From Stereum hirsutum FP-91666 SS1 (lineage: Eukaryota > Basidiomycota > Agaricomycetes > Russulales > Stereaceae): 64,000 bases of DNA. How positions within the stretch are numbered: position 1 is the stretch's first letter; every line of letters starts with the position of its first letter. The stretch covers positions 14,852 to 78,851 of the forward strand of contig NW_006763134.1 of NCBI RefSeq assembly GCF_000264905.1. The letters are read 5' to 3'. The position numbers and the translations under genes are program-made. Shown here in pieces: positions 22,103 through 34,757 of this stretch. Under the pieces are notes generated by a model. The model did no database searches. It was not told the origin of the DNA and saw only the letters and a program-made list of their open reading frames with translations.

Positions 22103-23449
22103 CTCATTATAATGAGTCACGGTAGTACCGTGAAATCACATTATAATGAGTAGCGGCAATCCCGTGGGCCCTTGGTGGGCCCCTCATTATAATGAACGCC
22201 CCTTGCAGACCTCTGCCTGTACCGGCCAAATTGGGCCAGCTGTCAATATGTGATATATTATTTCTGCTGTAAATCATAAAAGCAGTATGTTGGACGTCCG
22301 AAAAGAGATATAACTGGGTAGATACTTTGTGCTCGGAGGTGTGGCACAAGTATGTTCATCCTAGGTGTGGCCCAGCTGTAGTGATTTGGATTTTGGGTGG
22401 CCGGGTAGGGTCTAGGGGCGGGTTAGGGACGGGGTAGGGGTTCCTAGGACCGGGATGGGATGCTGGGATGCTGGATAGGGGGTAGGGAGACATGTAGGGG
22501 GTAGTAAAAAATAGGTAGCAGGGTGGTAGGGTGCTGAATACATGGATTAGGCATGTTTTATGGTAGTTTTGGCTACTAGGGACATTGCTGGGTGTACCGG
22601 GACAGTAGTAGGAGCAATAAAAATCGGGGAAAATCAGGAAATAATAGGATAGGTGCTAGGGTAGGCCTGGCAGGTGCTGGTTGGGGGGTTGTCAGGGGGC
22701 GAGGGGGTGTTTTGGGGGTGTTTTTGTAACTTTGCGAGTTTTGAGATTTAGAACGAATGAATCGCATTGCCGGGTGTCGTTTCGATGGAATCAGCGTATA
22801 AAACGTAAATCGGCGATGTGATTTCGGCGAGATGAAGGAGGCTGATTCTGGCAGTTCTGTCTATTTGACAAACATTTATAAATATACAAGATGATAGAAA
22901 TCAATTTTTGAAGGAATCGGTCCATTTGTTCCAAAGTTATAGCGTAAACGGTCAGGAAGATATTGCCACATCGAGGCTGGAGGGGGTCGATAGGCCAGAA
23001 CTAGTGATATAACAGTTCGATTAACTTGGTTTTTGCTGTCATGGGTAGGCCTACATCACTACTTAATTATGATGGTCACACCAGATGCCAAAATCACGAC
23101 TGTGGCCTTCATAGTGGTGCCGCGTCAAGGGGGGGAGGAGGAGAACATCTACCCAAGGGGTAATGCAGAGTTGGAATGGTTGGTGATGTTGGTATTATGA
23201 TTGGACAACGTAGTTTGACTCTTGGAAGGACGATTCACGGTGCAACATCAGTCAAAATGCTCCTGCACCAATTGTGGGGCGCTGAATCTAGGATTTATGA
23301 AAACAATAAACTGAAATCCCAATTTGGCCGGTGCTCAAGCAGGCCAAAAGGTCGCTGGTGAGCTGCTCATTATAATGAGGAGGCCCACGGTACTGCCGCT
23401 ACTCATTATAATGTGATTTCACGGTAGTACCGTGGCTCATTATAATGAG
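22103..23449. mobile_element. 1.35-kb non-coding element with palindrome-studded inverted repeats
   Basis: About 65-bp terminal inverted repeats, each built from palindromes: CTCATTATAATGAG at the tips, CACGGTA(G/C)TACCGTG, and a second CATTATAATG. The left arm is 22103-22190, the right arm 23363-23449. The flanking trinucleotide AGC is the same on both sides (22100-22102, 23450-23452), compatible with a 3-bp target duplication. The interior has no ORF of note and contains a G-run-rich stretch (22395-22530). Confidence 0.7.
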
Positions 23450-23559
23450 AGCTACAGGGACGCCTGTCCATGTTATGTCAGTCTGAATATGAAAAGTATA
23501 CTGTTCGACTGAAAACCTCGCCCAGCCGTCATTGCGACACGACTGTGAATTTCTCCATA

Positions 23560-24841
23560 CCTTTATAGGGAAGCAGGGGGTACTCACCAGGTCAATACTG
23601 TCATTCTCAACAACGGGTGGGCCGAATCGCATCAAACCAAGGGCGGGGAGCAATGCGGGACATTGAACCGCGTCGATTGACCCCGCAAAGTTGGAAACAT
23701 ACACGGAATTGGATGAGAACGAGCACATTTACGACAGAAGGTAGGAGGGGGCACTCACCAGGTCAATGTTGTCGTTCTCGACGACAAATGGGCTGAATTG
23801 CGTCAATTAAAGTATGGGAGGCGATGCGGGACATCAACACGGGTCGATCGACCCCGCAACGTTGTAAACGTACGCGGAATTGAGTGAGAACGAGCACATT
23901 TACGATAGGAGGAAGCTGAGAGGGTACTCACCAGGTCATTACCGCCGTTCTCGATGACGGTCGGGCCAAATCACATCAAACCAAGTACTGGAGGCAATGC
24001 GGGACATCAACACGCGTCGATTGACCCCGCAACGTTGTAAACGTACACGGAATTGAGTGAGAACGAAGCAATCTACGATAGAAGGTAGCAGGGGGTACTC
24101 ACCAGGTCAATGTCCTCGTTCTCGACGACGGGTGGGCTGAATCACATCAAACCAAGTGCAGGAGGTGATGCGCGACATTGATCCTCTTCGATTGACCCTG
24201 TAACGTCGGAAACGTACGCGGTATTGGATGAGAACGAGCAAATTTACGATAAGAATGGGAGGGAGGTACTTACCAGGTTAATGTTGTCATTCTCGACAAC
24301 AGGTGGGCCAAATCACGTCAAACCAAGTACAGGAGGCGATGCGGGGCATTAATCCGCGTCGATTGACCCTGCAACATTGGAAATGTACGCGGAATTGGGT
24401 GAGAACAAGCAAATTTACGATAAGAGTGGGAGGGAGGTACTCACCAGGTCAGTACCATCATTCCCAACAATGAACACACCAAATCTCTTCAACAAAGTAC
24501 CAATAGATATAGAAACCAGTGCCTAGAATGAGCATCGCCACTATGGACAGAAACACGACGTGTCAACTCTGTCGATGGTGGTGTGTGCTCGGAGAAGAGT
24601 GAGGAGAGACTCGGATGTGCCAGCAAAGCATCATTGGATGCACGTCTGGCCTGCGGCAAATTCTGACGCGATATGGCAGGTACTCTCCCACGGGTACCTG
24701 TGGGACCTGAAGCGCTACCTGTATCCGTGCAGCCACCCGTGGGAACGAGTATCTATATCCACGGATACAGGTACCCGATGGTGTGCCTTACGAGTATCTG
24801 TTGCAGGTACTCACGGGTCCTGGTACTCGTGGCATGCCCTG
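23560..24841 (-). mobile_element. CAGGG-ended element, truncated copy D
   Basis: About five ~171-bp units (23580-24450), the linker seen at 15600-15780 in inverse, then the type 2 subterminal block and the terminus ...ACTCGTGGCATGCCCTG at 24841. The type 1 end is lost on the left. The terminus abuts transposase codons (VAAYVADY...), so the element lies inside a transposon gene. Confidence 0.7.
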
Positions 24842-26565
24842 TTGCAGCCTATGTTGCCGACTACCTGGAACAGTGTCTTGTCACCTGCGCCAAACCTGGT
24901 ACTTGCCCAAAGTGTCGTTGCCCTTCATCTGATCTCCAGAATCCTCATCCATACGAGCATCGTTTACCAACTTGGACAATTAACATTATGGATACAGCTC
25001 GGAAAGAGTCAGCCACACGCTCCAAGTACTGGGAGAAGACTCAGGCCCAAGATTTATCGGGTGGCATATATGATCCATTCTGGCGCGACCTCCCCTACGC
25101 CAATATTCATCTCTCCACCACTCCAGATGTTCTCCACCAGCTCTATCAGGGCGTCTTTGCTCACATCCTTACCTGGGCCACTGACATCCTTGGGCCCAAA
25201 GAGCTTGATCATCGCATCCGCACCCTTCCTCCTTTCCATGGTACATGCCACTTCAAGAAGGGCATATCTGCTCTTTCTCAGATCTCTGGCAGCGAATGAA
25301 AAGATATGGCCAAGATTATCCTAGCCTGTCTGGTTGGTCGCATATCTAACCAAGCTCTTCTGGCCTTTCGTTCAATTCTCGACTTCATCTACCTTGCCCA
25401 GTACCCCACTCATAATGCCGAGACCCTGAGCTATATGAAGGATGCTCTTGCCACCTTTCAAAAACACAAGGACGTCTTTATCAAACTCGGCATACGCGAA
25501 CATCTCAATATACCCAAGTTCCACTCCCTCTTACATTATATTGAATCTATATGTCTCTTTGGCACTACCGACAACTACAATACCGAAATGTTTGAACGCC
25601 TCCACATCGACTACGCTAAAAAAGCCTGGCGATCCACTAATCATTGTGATGAACGTCCCCAGATGGTCCGTTGGCTCGAGCGCCGAGAGAAGATGGCCAC
25701 TTACGAACGTTACATCAAACACCACATTCCTTCCACATTCCTCACCGACATCTCTTCTTCCTCTCATGATCATACTGGCACTAGCGAGATCACCATCAAA
25801 GGTACTCCAGATGTACCCAGCGCCTCAATCAAGTCAATCGAAGCCACACATTCAGCTCCAGGTTTCGAACGGGCTTTGAAGGAGTTCATAAATAAGCACA
25901 GTTTTCAGCGTACCTCTCAAAAGGACATTGCTATAAAGAGTCTTCCCTTTGATTCAGTGAAGCTTTACTATGCCTTCACTATGTCACGAGTAGAGCTGGG
26001 CCATGCAGAGGTTCTTGGCACGTCTTTGGATACCGAGGTTGTGAAAGCAAAGCCACATACAGGTAAATAAGCTTCTCGTTTTGACACTGTGATAGTACTC
26101 AATTCTCCAGAGGCTGAAGCTACTGGAGTCGAAGGTTTGTAATCTTCTAATATATGCTATGCGTGTCAGAAAAGTTCAGCTAATTGTATTGGCACAGGTA
26201 CAAGAGCAGGGCGCCTCAAGGCTATATTCCAGTTACCTTCCACCATATACGGTGTTCCTGCTCACTGGCCTGGTTCCAGTAAGGGCACCTTGGCGTATGT
26301 TGAGTGGTATACTAAATTTACTCCCGCTGCTGATAAATATCATAAGATGTATAGTTTGAGTATTTCACCTCACAGAACTGATGGCACAAGACAGGGTACT
26401 ATTATTCCGCTCTCCCAGATACGCCAGGCTTGCCATCTTACTCCACATTTTGATCGTCACCTTACTATTCCTAGAACATGGACTACTGATACTATACTTG
26501 ACTCATCTACTCATTTTTGGTTGAACAATTGGTCATCTCTGTACACATATCAAACACTGTGGTAG
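24842..26565 (+). pseudogene. Plavaka-type transposase, 5'-truncated with one in-frame stop
   Basis: Reads VAAYVADYLEQCLVTC with a CPKCRC cysteine pair, then LPYANIHLSTTPDVLHQLYQG, FHGTCHFKKGISALSQISGSE, DFIYLAQYPTHNAETL, IPKFHSLLHYIESI and DNYNTEMFERLHIDYAKKAW, the signature of Plavaka transposases found in mushroom genomes. At 25297-25299 TGA replaces the arginine normally seen in the ISG(S/T)ERKDMAK stretch, a CGA-to-TGA change at a CpG. The frame is otherwise open to 26070. After one or two short introns it resumes with STIYGVPAHWPG, AYVEWYTKF and NNWSSLYTYQTLW, stopping at 26565. The N-terminal third is missing, replaced at 24841 by the CAGGG element. Confidence 0.85.
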
Positions 26566-26569
26566 ATTA

Positions 26570-26834
26570 CTGTACTATTTCGACCGTAGGCCATGGTCAC
26601 ACATCACAGCGGGCATATGGCATGGCCTAAACACCTTTTGTCACAGGTCACAGGCCCTCTGAGGCATTATTTATTCGTTTTTTTGTCCGGGCTTCGCCCA
26701 AAACGGTAATTTACCTGCCTTTTAAGGCAAGTCGGTCACAAATTTTTGGGGCCGATGGCCTATTTACACCCATGGCCTAAGTGCCACCCTTGTCACAGGT
26801 CACACCCCGCTGGCCTACGGTCGAAATAGTACAG
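26570..26834. mobile_element. mariner-like MITE, copy 1 (265 bp)
   Basis: Perfect 24-bp or longer terminal inverted repeats starting CTGTACTATTTCGACCGTAG, flanked by TA on both sides as expected for Tc1/mariner insertion. Near-identical to 28880-29144 and the same length. It sits 4 bp after the Plavaka stop codon. No ORF. Confidence 0.85.
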
Positions 26835-27488
26835 TATTGCTATGTAGTGCATGTTTTCATACGCTGTCCAGTCAATGTGTTGTGCTTCCCCGTTGACCCT
26901 CAGGCTTCTATGGGAGCTATACCGGCTATCATTTCTGGTCCCTGAAATCCAGCAACCTATGACAGACAGGCACCGGCTATCAACACAGCCAAATTCAAAA
27001 TAGGAAAGTGTGCTTCTATATAGCAAAAACGTAATTTCCTGATGCACCTGTGAACTTGTGGTCGTAAAAGTACATTATGACGGTCATTCACAGTTTTCCA
27101 ACATACTGTTGGTTCCCTGTCCCCACACCCCGCTGAACCGAACACTTTTAGGGGGACTGTCCCCCCCTCTGGGTCTTCCAACGAACAGCTAGGGGGGACA
27201 TGTCCATAATTCAATAAAACTAATAATTATAATAAATATGCATGAAAAATATTCAGATTGTTGTTTCTGTGCCTTTTTGGCTGGAAATTGGCTGAAAATT
27301 GTATGCATTAGCATGACAAAATCCCAGAGCACTCTGATATCGGTATAAAATTCTCATCCAGACCCTGCAATAATATTTTTGTGGCCAACACATCGAACAG
27401 GGGGACAGATGTGTGGCGCAGAGCCGGCAAACTCCGTGAATTTGAAATCGAACATTAGGTCGAAAAAGTACAGTACCTTGAGACTGTA
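26835..27488. other. No recognisable gene; stray MITE end
   Basis: A right-end-like GGTCGAAAAAGTACAG lies at 27458-27473 followed by TA, and a weaker one at 27059-27075, suggesting decayed relatives of the mariner-like MITEs. No gene seen. Confidence 0.45.
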
Positions 27489-27733
27489 CTGTACTTTTTC
27501 GACCAACTGTTCGTCACGCATCACGCGGAGTGCGTCGGCGAACAGATTGGGTCTCGGGGTTACACATACATGGGGGTTCACGAACAGGAAATTATGACCG
27601 ATTTGCCCTGAAAATCGCCAAAAATTCAATTTTTGGCCCAAATACAAATAATCTCGCCTGTTCGTCACGCGTGGCCCAGCAGTGGTCATGGCTGACATAA
27701 TTCTCCTACGAACAGTTGGTCGAAAAAGTACAG
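27489..27733. mobile_element. Related mariner-like MITE, divergent subfamily (245 bp)
   Basis: Inverted repeats beginning CTGTACTTTTTCGACC and continuing AACTGTTCG on both ends, flanked by TA. The first 17 bases resemble the 265-bp MITE ends, but the interior is unrelated. Confidence 0.8.
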
Positions 27734-27745
27734 TATTTCGTGTTC

Positions 27746-27801
27746 TGAGGTCTCGATGGAGGACATCGGCGGATGGGACGTGGACTGTTGAGCTGGACGA
27801 G
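27746..27801 (+). pseudogene. Chimeric fragment of the MAP kinase gene
   Basis: 27746-27773 matches 33995-34022 of the MAP kinase gene (the HRDLKPSN region, complement strand) with one difference. 27774-27801 matches 34358-34385 (the [10 protein letters not shown] region), including the AG acceptor side of intron 1. The two pieces are about 335 bp apart in the gene but fused here, next to a MITE end at 27733. Confidence 0.65.
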
Positions 27802-28879
27802 ATTGTTCATGGGTTGTGAGTATATAGGAACAACGCCGCAGTTGCTCAAGGCGGACATGGTACTTTTATAAGTAACTTGGCCGTGGTTATTTAAATCACT
27901 TACAGTAACTCCGACGACGGAGCTTGAATATGTGCACTGTGGAAGATGGATAGGGTGAAATTCAGCCCAATTTAAGGTGAATTTCATGTTTCACCCAATT
28001 TTCGGTGACCGCCGCTATGCCGGCAGACGGCTTCATTGAAATTCACCCAAACTTTACAGAGAGCAACAAGCCTCTTGAAAATCAAAATAAATTCAGATAG
28101 GAATATGGTAGAGCATATCTGCTGTATGGCAGACTCCGTCTACGTCAGAACCGTGCAATGTGCGGTGAATCGAGACGAAGCACTGCGAAGGACAGTGGCC
28201 ACAAAGTAGAGCAGAGTGGCGTAGCCTGTGGGGCTGATGACATCATAGTCACGTCTTGCTTCCACTCGACTCCCAGATCACTTTGCTCTCTCTCTTAGTC
28301 TCTACCACCACCACCACCTCTGGGTTTTCATCAACATCGGACGCGACTTACTTTGCTTTGAGCCAGAATGTGGCTAGATCTCTGGTTGCCGCTCACGCTT
28401 CTTGAGTCTCTATAGCTTGCCTTGCCGGCCTCTGTTTGGCTCTCGAGACTTGACATTTGCTTTGCCGCTGACAAGGAACACGATTGGACGGCCGCTTCAG
28501 TAACGATTGGGAAAGGGTCTGTTGGAAATTGTCGGAGACGTGGATTTTACGGTCCCCTGAAAGGTGCAGTCGTTCTCTATTCCATTCTTTCTTCTATCGG
28601 GAGCACCATGTGGTTCATAGTTTTATATGAGGTATGCACTTGTCACGCCGCCTGCCTCCCTCGGTGAGCGTGATTCTTATGACCTCTCTGTTGGTTGTAT
28701 ACTGATCTGGCTTGATGTACTCGCTGACCTTGACAGCTCCCAACTTTCGTTCACCTCTCATATCATTTTTGCCATTCTCTCTCTCTCCCTGCATCCCCTC
28801 AATAGAGTCCTATCTTGCTGTTCAGCTTTCATGGAGGGTGAAGCCACGGATAGGGCACAGGTGAAGCTTCTCAGTACTA
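27802..28879. other. No recognisable gene; GGGTGAAA-motif region
   Basis: Around 27952-28015 GGGTGAAATTCA and TTTCACCCAATTTTCGGTGA occur. Inverted counterparts are at 29405-29500. No coding signal between them that I can support. Confidence 0.4.
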
Positions 28880-29144
28880 CTGTACTATTTCGACCGTAGG
28901 CCATGGTCACACGTCACAGCGGGCATATGGCATGGCCTAAACACATTCTGTCACAGGTCACAGGCCCTCTGTGGCATTATTTATTCATTTTTTCGTCCGG
29001 GCTTTGCCCAAAATGGCAACTTACCTGCCTTTTAAGGCAAGTCGGTCACAAATTTTGGAGGCCGATGGCCTATTTACACCCATGGCCTAAGTGCCACCCT
29101 TGTCACAGGTCACACCCCGCTGGCCTACGGTCGAAATAGTACAG
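28880..29144. mobile_element. mariner-like MITE, copy 2 (265 bp)
   Basis: Same length and ends as 26570-26834 with about 10 substitutions by eye; TA on both sides. The close match of the two copies suggests recent activity. Confidence 0.85.
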
Positions 29145-29373
29145 TATATAGGAGTGTGTTACCCCTAGTGTATCAGTGTACATACATAATTCATATTTAA
29201 TCAACTCCTTCAGTTCGTGCTCCTCGCTCTCTCGGGTGTCAAGTCAAACAGCCTGGCAACACTTCAGTAGGATGTAAGCTGAGAAGCGTGAACCGGCAGC
29301 CACACCTCCTCGAGTCAGCCCAAGATACGCGGATTTTCACCCGAACTTTGCATGAAATATTCGGGTGAAAACG

Positions 29374-29395
29374 AAAAAAAAAAAAAAAAAAAAAA
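29374..29395. repeat. 22-bp poly(A) run
   Basis: Uninterrupted A run between TTCACCC and GGGTGAA motifs; no gene lies upstream that it could terminate. Confidence 0.9.
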
Positions 29396-29587
29396 TCGTG
29401 AATTCCACCTAAAATTTTCACCCAAAATTGAGGTGAAGCCAATATCCGTCACCTAAGAATTGGGTGAAAATCCTATACATCTTCGGGTAGGGTGAAATTC
29501 ACTCAATGCGTACCCCCCAGTGGTGGTCCGTCTGGGCCTGTTGCCTCGTCCTTCCGTTCATCACCTCGACATTCTCATTTCTTCGTC

Positions 29588-31464
29588 ATGTCCTCTGTTT
29601 CTCTTCTCGACGATTTCTATAAAAAGGCTTGGGGTTGTGAATGGCCTCAACACAAAGGAAGAATCCTTAAGGCCGACCTCGGTCTCACTGTCGACATCGA
29701 CGCGGAGGACGACGCGGAGGACGTTTACCAGGTCGCCGTTGACGATCACTTCGATTACACCTGCCTCGAGAACTTGAAAACCCTCATTTTACCCTTCGCC
29801 TTGATGGCGATCAAGGATGTTCTCATCATTCGTCCAGAGTATGTTTTGCTTCGGAAGACGCTCGACCAGCATGAGCAGCAACATACACGCGCATTCGTGG
29901 TGACGGGACATCCAGGAATTGGTTTGCACAACTGTACCATCAGCTCAAATGCTCCTGTCTAATTTCTGCGCCTCATAGGTAAAACCACGTTTCTGTTATA
30001 CCTTCTCTTACATCGCCTCGAGAACAAGCTTCCGACGGCGGTCCAATTCGACAACCATCGCTACTTCATCTTCGACGGCCAAGGCGCTACGGCTCACTTC
30101 GTCGCTGATCCTGTCGAACCGAGACTTTGCCAGTGCTGGGCCCTAGCCGACAGTAACGCCTACATCACGCAACCATGCGTGAGCTTTACAAGCCAGGCTA
30201 AACTTGTCATCCAAGCGTCATCACCGAAACCCTCGAGGTGGAAGGAATGGCTGAAGCAGACGGAAGGCGAGCGGATCTACTCGGAGCTTCCCTCTGCGCT
30301 GGAGATTGGGGCGATTTTGTAAGCCGACTCGATGTCCATCCCTATATCCTGCCTGATGACTCAAGATATCATCCCTCCTTGTCCCAGGAAAGAGCTCGGC
30401 TTGGCTCCATCTTCGACTTTTGCCCTCATGTCGAAATGGGGACCATCAGTTAGAACGATTATCCGCCTTGCGACTGCCGCCACAGTTGGACACTTTAAAC
30501 TCGAGGCGCTCGAAGAGGACCTGGAGGCCGAAGCAAATGCGGCAGCACACCACATATGCTCTGCCTCATCGCTGGTCGACCTCTTCGTAGCCGGCGAGAG
30601 TGTACCAGGCAGTGAAGGTTCCAGCATCTGCTTTGTTCGACCTCACCGCAAATTTACGAAGAACGGCACCGATATCGTCTCGTCGACGAAAGCCATCCCG
30701 TTCATCCCTACAAGGTTCCTCGACGAAATCTTCGCGAGGCATTGCTCAATATTTTCCAGCACCAAATCCATCGAGCTCTTCGAAGTGTTCAGTTCACATT
30801 CCTTGACGCGATCCACTGCCGGCTGGGATTTCGAGGTGCTCATGCATCGCTACCTGAGCACGGATCGTGCACCTCTTACAATCTTTGGAGACGGTGGAAA
30901 GTTGGAGATGCAGATGCGGCCATCGCCCAAGCTCATTCCTGGCACAGCGGCCGGGCTCAATAGCACCGGTGTCTCTGACTCATTCTACTGGATGCCGTCC
31001 GTCATGAATTTCCCGGGAGTTGACGCCGTTCTCGGCGATACCGACAAGAACATCTTCGCCTTACAAACGACCGTCGCAGGCGAGCACGGGAGTCCCGCCG
31101 GTGGACTTAGACGAACCTGGGGCGACCTCGATGAAGACGTTCGAAGAGGCCGCACTTGGCACGTCGTCTTCGTTGCAGACCAGAAGGCAGTGGCTGATCG
31201 GCTCGTGAGAGAGTATTCGTCGCAGCTGAAGACATTTTCTCTTGGTAAGCACCCTGTGGTACGTGTGCGGGTGTGGGGTTGTGTCCTTCCACTACGTCGT
31301 TCATACGGTAGGTAATCGTTGCATGTATCGCTACTTGTTCTATGGTTCCATTCTGTTTGCTTCAATATACGTACTACGTACCTGTTTGTGTAGCCGAAGA
31401 ACTCATTGTAAACTGCATCTCACTCCCTTCCAACCCGTGCTCGAGTTCGGTCCGGTCGTGGTGA
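29588..31464 (+). CDS. Crinkler-like P-loop NTPase with REase-like C-terminus
   Basis: Four exons (29588-29921, 29979-30318, 30388-31244, 31394-31464) with canonical introns give an uninterrupted 533-aa protein. Near residue 107 the P-loop GHPGIGKTTF spans intron 1, followed by LLYLLLHRLENKLPTA, the usual opening of Crinkler-family NTPases in mushroom fungi. The C-terminal third has YWMPSVMNFPGVDAVLGD and NIFALQTTVAGEH. The aspartate and the Q-x-T strand fit the divergent restriction-endonuclease fold that closes these proteins. This family was defined from oomycete effectors but is widespread in free-living fungi, where its role is unsettled. No signal peptide. Start chosen at the first ATG of the open frame. 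Unlike its neighbours to the left the gene is intact. Confidence 0.75.
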
Positions 31465-32844
31465 TAGCGAAGTTTTTGCTCCGACTTCACCACGAGACTA
31501 CGATGTTCGTTCACCTTGCATCTCGAACAAAAAGGAGACATCGAAGTGCTCGAAGCTGGTTGGAGACAAGAACACAGAGACTCTTGCGAGCAAGTTTTTC
31601 CGACATACAATAGGTCATGTAGAAGCTCGTCCAGCACGATACCATCAACTCACTCGTTCTGGTCTCTTAAACTAGGCATAGCAGTGTCTCTCCACCGACG
31701 ACCGAGTTGAAGTCGCTGGAATCAGAGGAGAACATGGCTAGTGACGAAATCCTTAAGAGATGCGCTACAATGGCAATACAAGGGAGTGCGTCTTTAGCGT
31801 TTCGACTTTTCTTCTATCGCTTCTCGCGATCTGAGTCCAACCTGACATCGTCCTTTTGGGCAGTCACTCGACGATTTATCTTTGGTATCTTCCTTCTGTC
31901 GGAGTCCCAATCGAGTTTCTGAGAAAGCTGGAGGAGAAGTTGGAGACTACTTATCTTAGTCAACGTCCTAAAGGAGGGCTCGAAATCGGGAAGCGAGTCT
32001 GGACAGTCTCCTGCCCGCCGCAATTTCGGCGAGGAGTCAGGACGCACGCCCGGAACAAGGGGCCAAGGTCGTGGACCAGCCCTACGACGAATTGATGAGG
32101 GCGTGAAGTGTGCGTCATGCCCTCTTCTCAAACCCCGTCAACTACATCTGTCCGCCGTCGTCTGATATCGGCCATGTCCTTTCTTCTTCTCGAGACCATA
32201 ATGTTCGAACTGTAGGGCTGTGAGATTTGAGCGAACCCAGTCCTGTTGACTTGTTTACATAGTTTCGCGTGCAACGCACGCTTGACGCACGCACTTGTGT
32301 GTATTGTAGATGTCCATAGCTTGGTTTCCGATATGAAGACCTGGCAAGAGTTCGATGGCCGGAGGACGGAGTCCAAGGATGGGTGGCATTACAGGGATTG
32401 TGGGCCATCGAGCGAAAGACGACAGAAAGCAAGAGAACGCGATGATTCCATTCTTTACGATTAACGACGTACATAATAATTTCAGTATCAGTGCGGATGA
32501 TGGTTGGGCAGGTAAGTGTAGTGTAATGTAAGCAGTTGAATGTGTGATGCCGATGCTATGAAACCGAGAAAGAAAAGGAAAGAGAATGAGAGCAGTACTG
32601 GCACTAGTAAATATAAAGGGCACCGAACGAAGAGAGGTGTTAACGGGATTAGAGTGGATAGAGGGACTGGGAATACAATGATAATGGTATCGGACATCGA
32701 ACCACTGTTAGACAGATGTTTCTTCTTCTTTATGCGACGACCGTCGACTTGGCCGTCGCTCCTCTGTATCGCGTACACGTCTCCCTTGCTCTGCCTCCGT
32801 TTCGCCAACCGTATCGGTCGCCGTTCGAGTCCGTCCGGTCCGAC
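31465..32844. other. No recognisable gene
   Basis: About 1.38 kb downstream of the Crinkler-like gene, up to the MAP kinase stop. Short ORFs on both strands overlap and carry no motif. Confidence 0.5.

Positions 32845-34757
<1,913 letters not shown>

Noticed and set aside
15414..24841. Regular repeats considered as a CRISPR array.
   Set aside because: Units are 171 bp without a short repeat/unique spacer pattern, and this is a eukaryotic genome.
29374..29395. Poly(A) run as the tail of a retroposed gene.
   Set aside because: No gene-like sequence precedes it on the plus strand and no flanking direct repeat was found.
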